From an uncultured Collinsella sp. (GTDB taxonomy: Bacteria > Actinomycetota > Coriobacteriia > Coriobacteriales > Coriobacteriaceae): 7,015 nucleotides of DNA. Where the stretch lies: the NCBI GenBank assembly GCA_900549655.1, contig UROZ01000102.1:1-7015 (forward strand). Reading direction: 5' to 3'. The position numbers and the translations under genes were made by a program. The notes beneath the pieces were generated by a model. That model did no database searches. It saw only the letters and a program-made list of their open reading frames with translations, and was not told the DNA's origin. Shown here one piece after another: positions 4,561-7,015 of the stretch. Each line of letters starts with the position of its first letter. Within the stretch, counting starts at the first letter, position 1.

Positions 4561-7015
4561 CGGGCGTGCTCAAAGGCTGCACGTCTCTGACAAGCGTGTC
4601 GTTGCCCGCTTCGGTTACGAAGATCCCCTCGCACATGTTTGACGGATGCACCTCTCTAACGTCCGTCACCGCGCTGAGCGAAATCGAGTCCATCGGGGAT
4701 GGGGCGTTTCAGAATTGCTCGAGTTTGACCGGCATCGATTTCCAAGGCACATTGACGAGCATCGGATCCTCTGCTTTCAAGGGGTGTGCCAGCCTGGTGA
4801 GTGTGCCCAATCTAAGCAAGGTAACAACGATGGGCAGCGGAGCTTTTCGCGAGTGCAAAAATCTGCGGGCGTCCGTGGACCTGTCCTCGCTTCAGAGCAT
4901 TCCGGGCTATGCGTTCTGCTACACGCCGGTTAAGATCGTGGGGCTTTGCGACAGCCTGAAGAGTATCGGTGACTGGGCCTTTATCTGGAGCAACGTCGCC
5001 GTCCAGCTTCCCGAGACACTTGAGAAAATTGGCAACTACGCCTTCTATGGCGGCACGTTGCCGGAACAGCTTTCCATTCCGGATTCCGTGACTTCCGTTG
5101 GCACGTCAGCCTTCTCGCGCGTAGATGGCGTGAAGGATGTGACGATCGGGCGCGGCCTCACCAAAATACCCTCGGGTATGTTTGACAAGAGCACGGTTCA
5201 AAAGATCACAATCGAAAACAGCATGGACGATATCACCGGCTCGGAGAACCTCCCGAGCTCCGGCGTCGATATCGTCTACACGCGCGAGTCCATCGATGAC
5301 GGCGTCGGCGATACCGTGAGGGATGACAGCACCAAGACCCTTCAGCAGCTGGTCAACGAGGCCCCCGTTGGCGAGGAAACCGTCATTACCCTGAAAAAGC
5401 ACGTGAAGCTCGGCTCCACGCTCAGGATTCCTGCCGGGAAGATGATTAAGATTACGTCGGATGAGCCCCATACCATCTTGGCAACAAAGAATAGCGACGT
5501 CTCTGTACTGGTCAGTGTTGCCGAGAGGGCATCCCTCGAGCTGTCGGGGAAAGTGTCTCTGAGGGGTCGCTACAACAAGGGCGCCATTATTTCTAGCAAG
5601 GGAGCGGTTGTGCTCTCTGACGAGGCCGTTGTGTACGACGGCGCCGCGACCAGTGTTAACGTGGGCGTCATCGATGTGTCGGGAGACAAGGCCTCGCTTA
5701 CCATGACGGGCGGCGTTATCGAGCAGTGCGAGCTGCGCAATTCGTATTGCGGTGCCGTTCACGCGTCCAGCGGCGCTCATGTAGTTATGAGTGGCGGCGT
5801 TATCCGTAACAACGGAGTCGTTGTTACCAGGGATACCGATTGCTATTGGCTTACGTCTTCTGGCGTCATTTTGATGGGCAACGCTCGCTTTGACATGAGC
5901 GGAGGCAGCATCGAGGGCAACAACGGTTATCGAGGCAGCGCGGTGCTTGCGTACGGCCAGGATAAGGGCGAAAACCAAAGAGCCAAGTTCACGATGACTG
6001 GTGGCCAGATTTCCGGCAACAGAAGCAGCAAGCTGGAGGCGGGTCCCTACGATCCCTCTGGAGCAGTTCATATTGAGGGCAACGCCGAGTTCGCCATGAA
6101 GGGTGGAGAGATTAAGAACAACGTTGCGTCTGGCAACGGCAAAGGCGGCGGAGTGTGCGTGGTCGACCTGGGCTGTCAGCGTGGCGAAAGCGAAATGGGG
6201 AATACTGCTTTCACCATGAAGGGCGGGTCCATATCTGGCAACTCCGCTTCCGCCGGCGGAGGCGTCTATACCTATTCGAATGACGTCACGCTCAGCGCGG
6301 GCAAGATCGAGGGCAATACTGCTTGGAGCATGGGCGGCGGCGTGTATAGCGAAGGCAACGAGTCTCTTGGCTATAGCACGCTCCATATCGAAAACGCTCT
6401 CGTTGTTGACAACCATGCGGATAAGCAGGGCGGCGGCATGTGGTTCTGCCCGACCGGAGATGCCAAGGTCTACGTCCAGGACGGCGGCCTGATCGCCAGG
6501 AATACGGCTGATGAGGCGGGGGACGACTTCGTCTTCACCGGCGCCAAAGACGCCAACTACAAACTGACCTTGGCCAACCGCGCTCCGGGCGGCGGAAAGG
6601 CCAGCTGGTACAGAGACGGTGGGCTGTTTAAGCCCTACGGCACTATTGCGGCAACAAACCCCAAAATCCCGCGATTCTCGCCCGATGGCGACAACGGCGA
6701 TCCCCTGTCCTTTACCGACGCCACGCCGAACGTCGCGCTTAAATCTGTGATGAGCGAGGATGTGTATAACCTCGGCGGCGGCCAGACGTCGCTGACGATC
6801 TCTGGCAATACGGCGCCGTTGGGAGGCGGCATCGGCGCCAACGGCGGTGTCGTCATCGGTAAGTCCGAGAACATCAACATTCCCATCAAAAAGGTCTGGG
6901 AGAACCCCAGGATCCCCCATCCTAATAAGGTCAAAGTAAATCTCAAGAACGGCGATACCGTCATCGATTCGATCACCCTGAGCGAGTCCAACGGCTGGAG
7001 GGGCTCCTTCGAGGG
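4504..7015 (+). pseudogene. Main body of the same surface protein in the shifted frame (LRR, beta-helix, CnaB); 3' end outside window
   Basis: From the G tract onward a frame in register with 4512 stays open for more than 830 codons to the window edge. To about 5215 it encodes BspA-type leucine-rich repeats such as GCTSLTSVSLP and AFQNCSSLTGIDF. A linker follows, then from about 5380 a parallel beta-helix section with the motif (M)-x-GG-x-I-x-x-N at 5703, 5787, 5895, 5994, 6096, 6216 and 6291, mixed with GGGV turns. From about 6879, PIKKVWENP and ITLSESNGWRGSFE are the start of a CnaB domain; the Lys of KVW (codon 6891) is the position that usually forms an isopeptide bond. CnaB stalks normally lead to an LPxTG anchor, which would lie beyond the window. 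There is no obvious ribosome binding site for independent translation (candidate starts are GTG 4566 and ATG 4635), so expression probably needs the frame restored. It is labelled a pseudogene for the frameshift, but a phase-off functional gene is equally possible. The ligand is unknown. Confidence 0.8.
5703..6510 (+). repeat. Degenerate GG-I-x-GN parallel beta-helix repeats within the surface protein
   Basis: At least seven copies of a short motif (M-T/S/K-GG-x-I-x-x-N) recur at irregular distances of about 75-120 bases. They alternate with GGGVY- or GGGM-type turns at about 6144, 6255, 6327 and 6432. A further ISGN-x-APLGGGIGAN unit lies at about 6800. This is the pattern of polymorphic-membrane-protein and pectate-lyase-like right-handed beta-helices, each copy forming one coil. 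The copies differ enough in DNA sequence that recombination between them looks unlikely to be frequent. Confidence 0.65.

Noticed and set aside
5106..6920. A 604-codon open frame on the minus strand opposite the surface-protein gene
   Set aside because: It has no recognisable domain. It is the mirror of the repetitive, GC-rich beta-helix coding sequence, whose codon bias removes stops on the opposite strand. The plus-strand frame has clear LRR, beta-helix and CnaB motifs.

Overview
The window looks like chromosomal DNA from a GC-rich Gram-positive gut actinobacterium of the Coriobacteriia, most likely Collinsella or a close relative. This is inferred from GC-rich codon use, the LemA and TetR sequences, and a secreted BspA-type leucine-rich-repeat protein that leads into a CnaB domain. 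No marker gene fixes the species.

Layout. Positions 1-392 hold no convincing gene. They contain a plus-strand terminator (26-51) from a gene to the left, a roughly 213-bp segment bounded by 26-bp imperfect inverted repeats (80-292), and a minus-strand terminator (318-356) for lemA. lemA (393-944, minus) encodes a complete LemA-family membrane protein. It diverges from a TetR-type regulator (1144-1740, plus). The 199-bp gap between them carries a likely lemA promoter, and its -10 box sits inside a palindromic, operator-like sequence. The regulator converges with tRNA-Ser(UGA) (1744-1833, minus), with only 3 bp between them. The tRNA is in turn divergent from a 593-codon plus-strand gene (1885-3666) that fuses a TadA tRNA adenosine deaminase to a full-length glycerate kinase.

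From 3667 to 3897 a comparatively AT-rich region holds a good sigma-70-like promoter, a spaced inverted repeat and a strong ribosome binding site. This precedes a large exported surface-protein gene that runs off the right edge. It has a signal peptide, BspA-type leucine-rich repeats, a GG-I-x-GN parallel beta-helix section and the beginning of a CnaB domain. The gene is split by a run of nine G at 4495-4503. With nine G, translation stops at 4558-4560 after 220 residues. The rest of the protein continues without a stop in another frame to position 7015. Seven or ten G would join the frames, so this is either a phase-variable contingency tract, a recent inactivating slip or a sequencing error.

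The genes do not form one pathway. The conserved part (lemA, tetR, tRNA, tadA-glycerate kinase) is followed by an accessory-type surface-protein locus. The three most interesting items are the G-tract switch candidate, the TadA-glycerate kinase fusion and the inverted-repeat-bounded element at the left.
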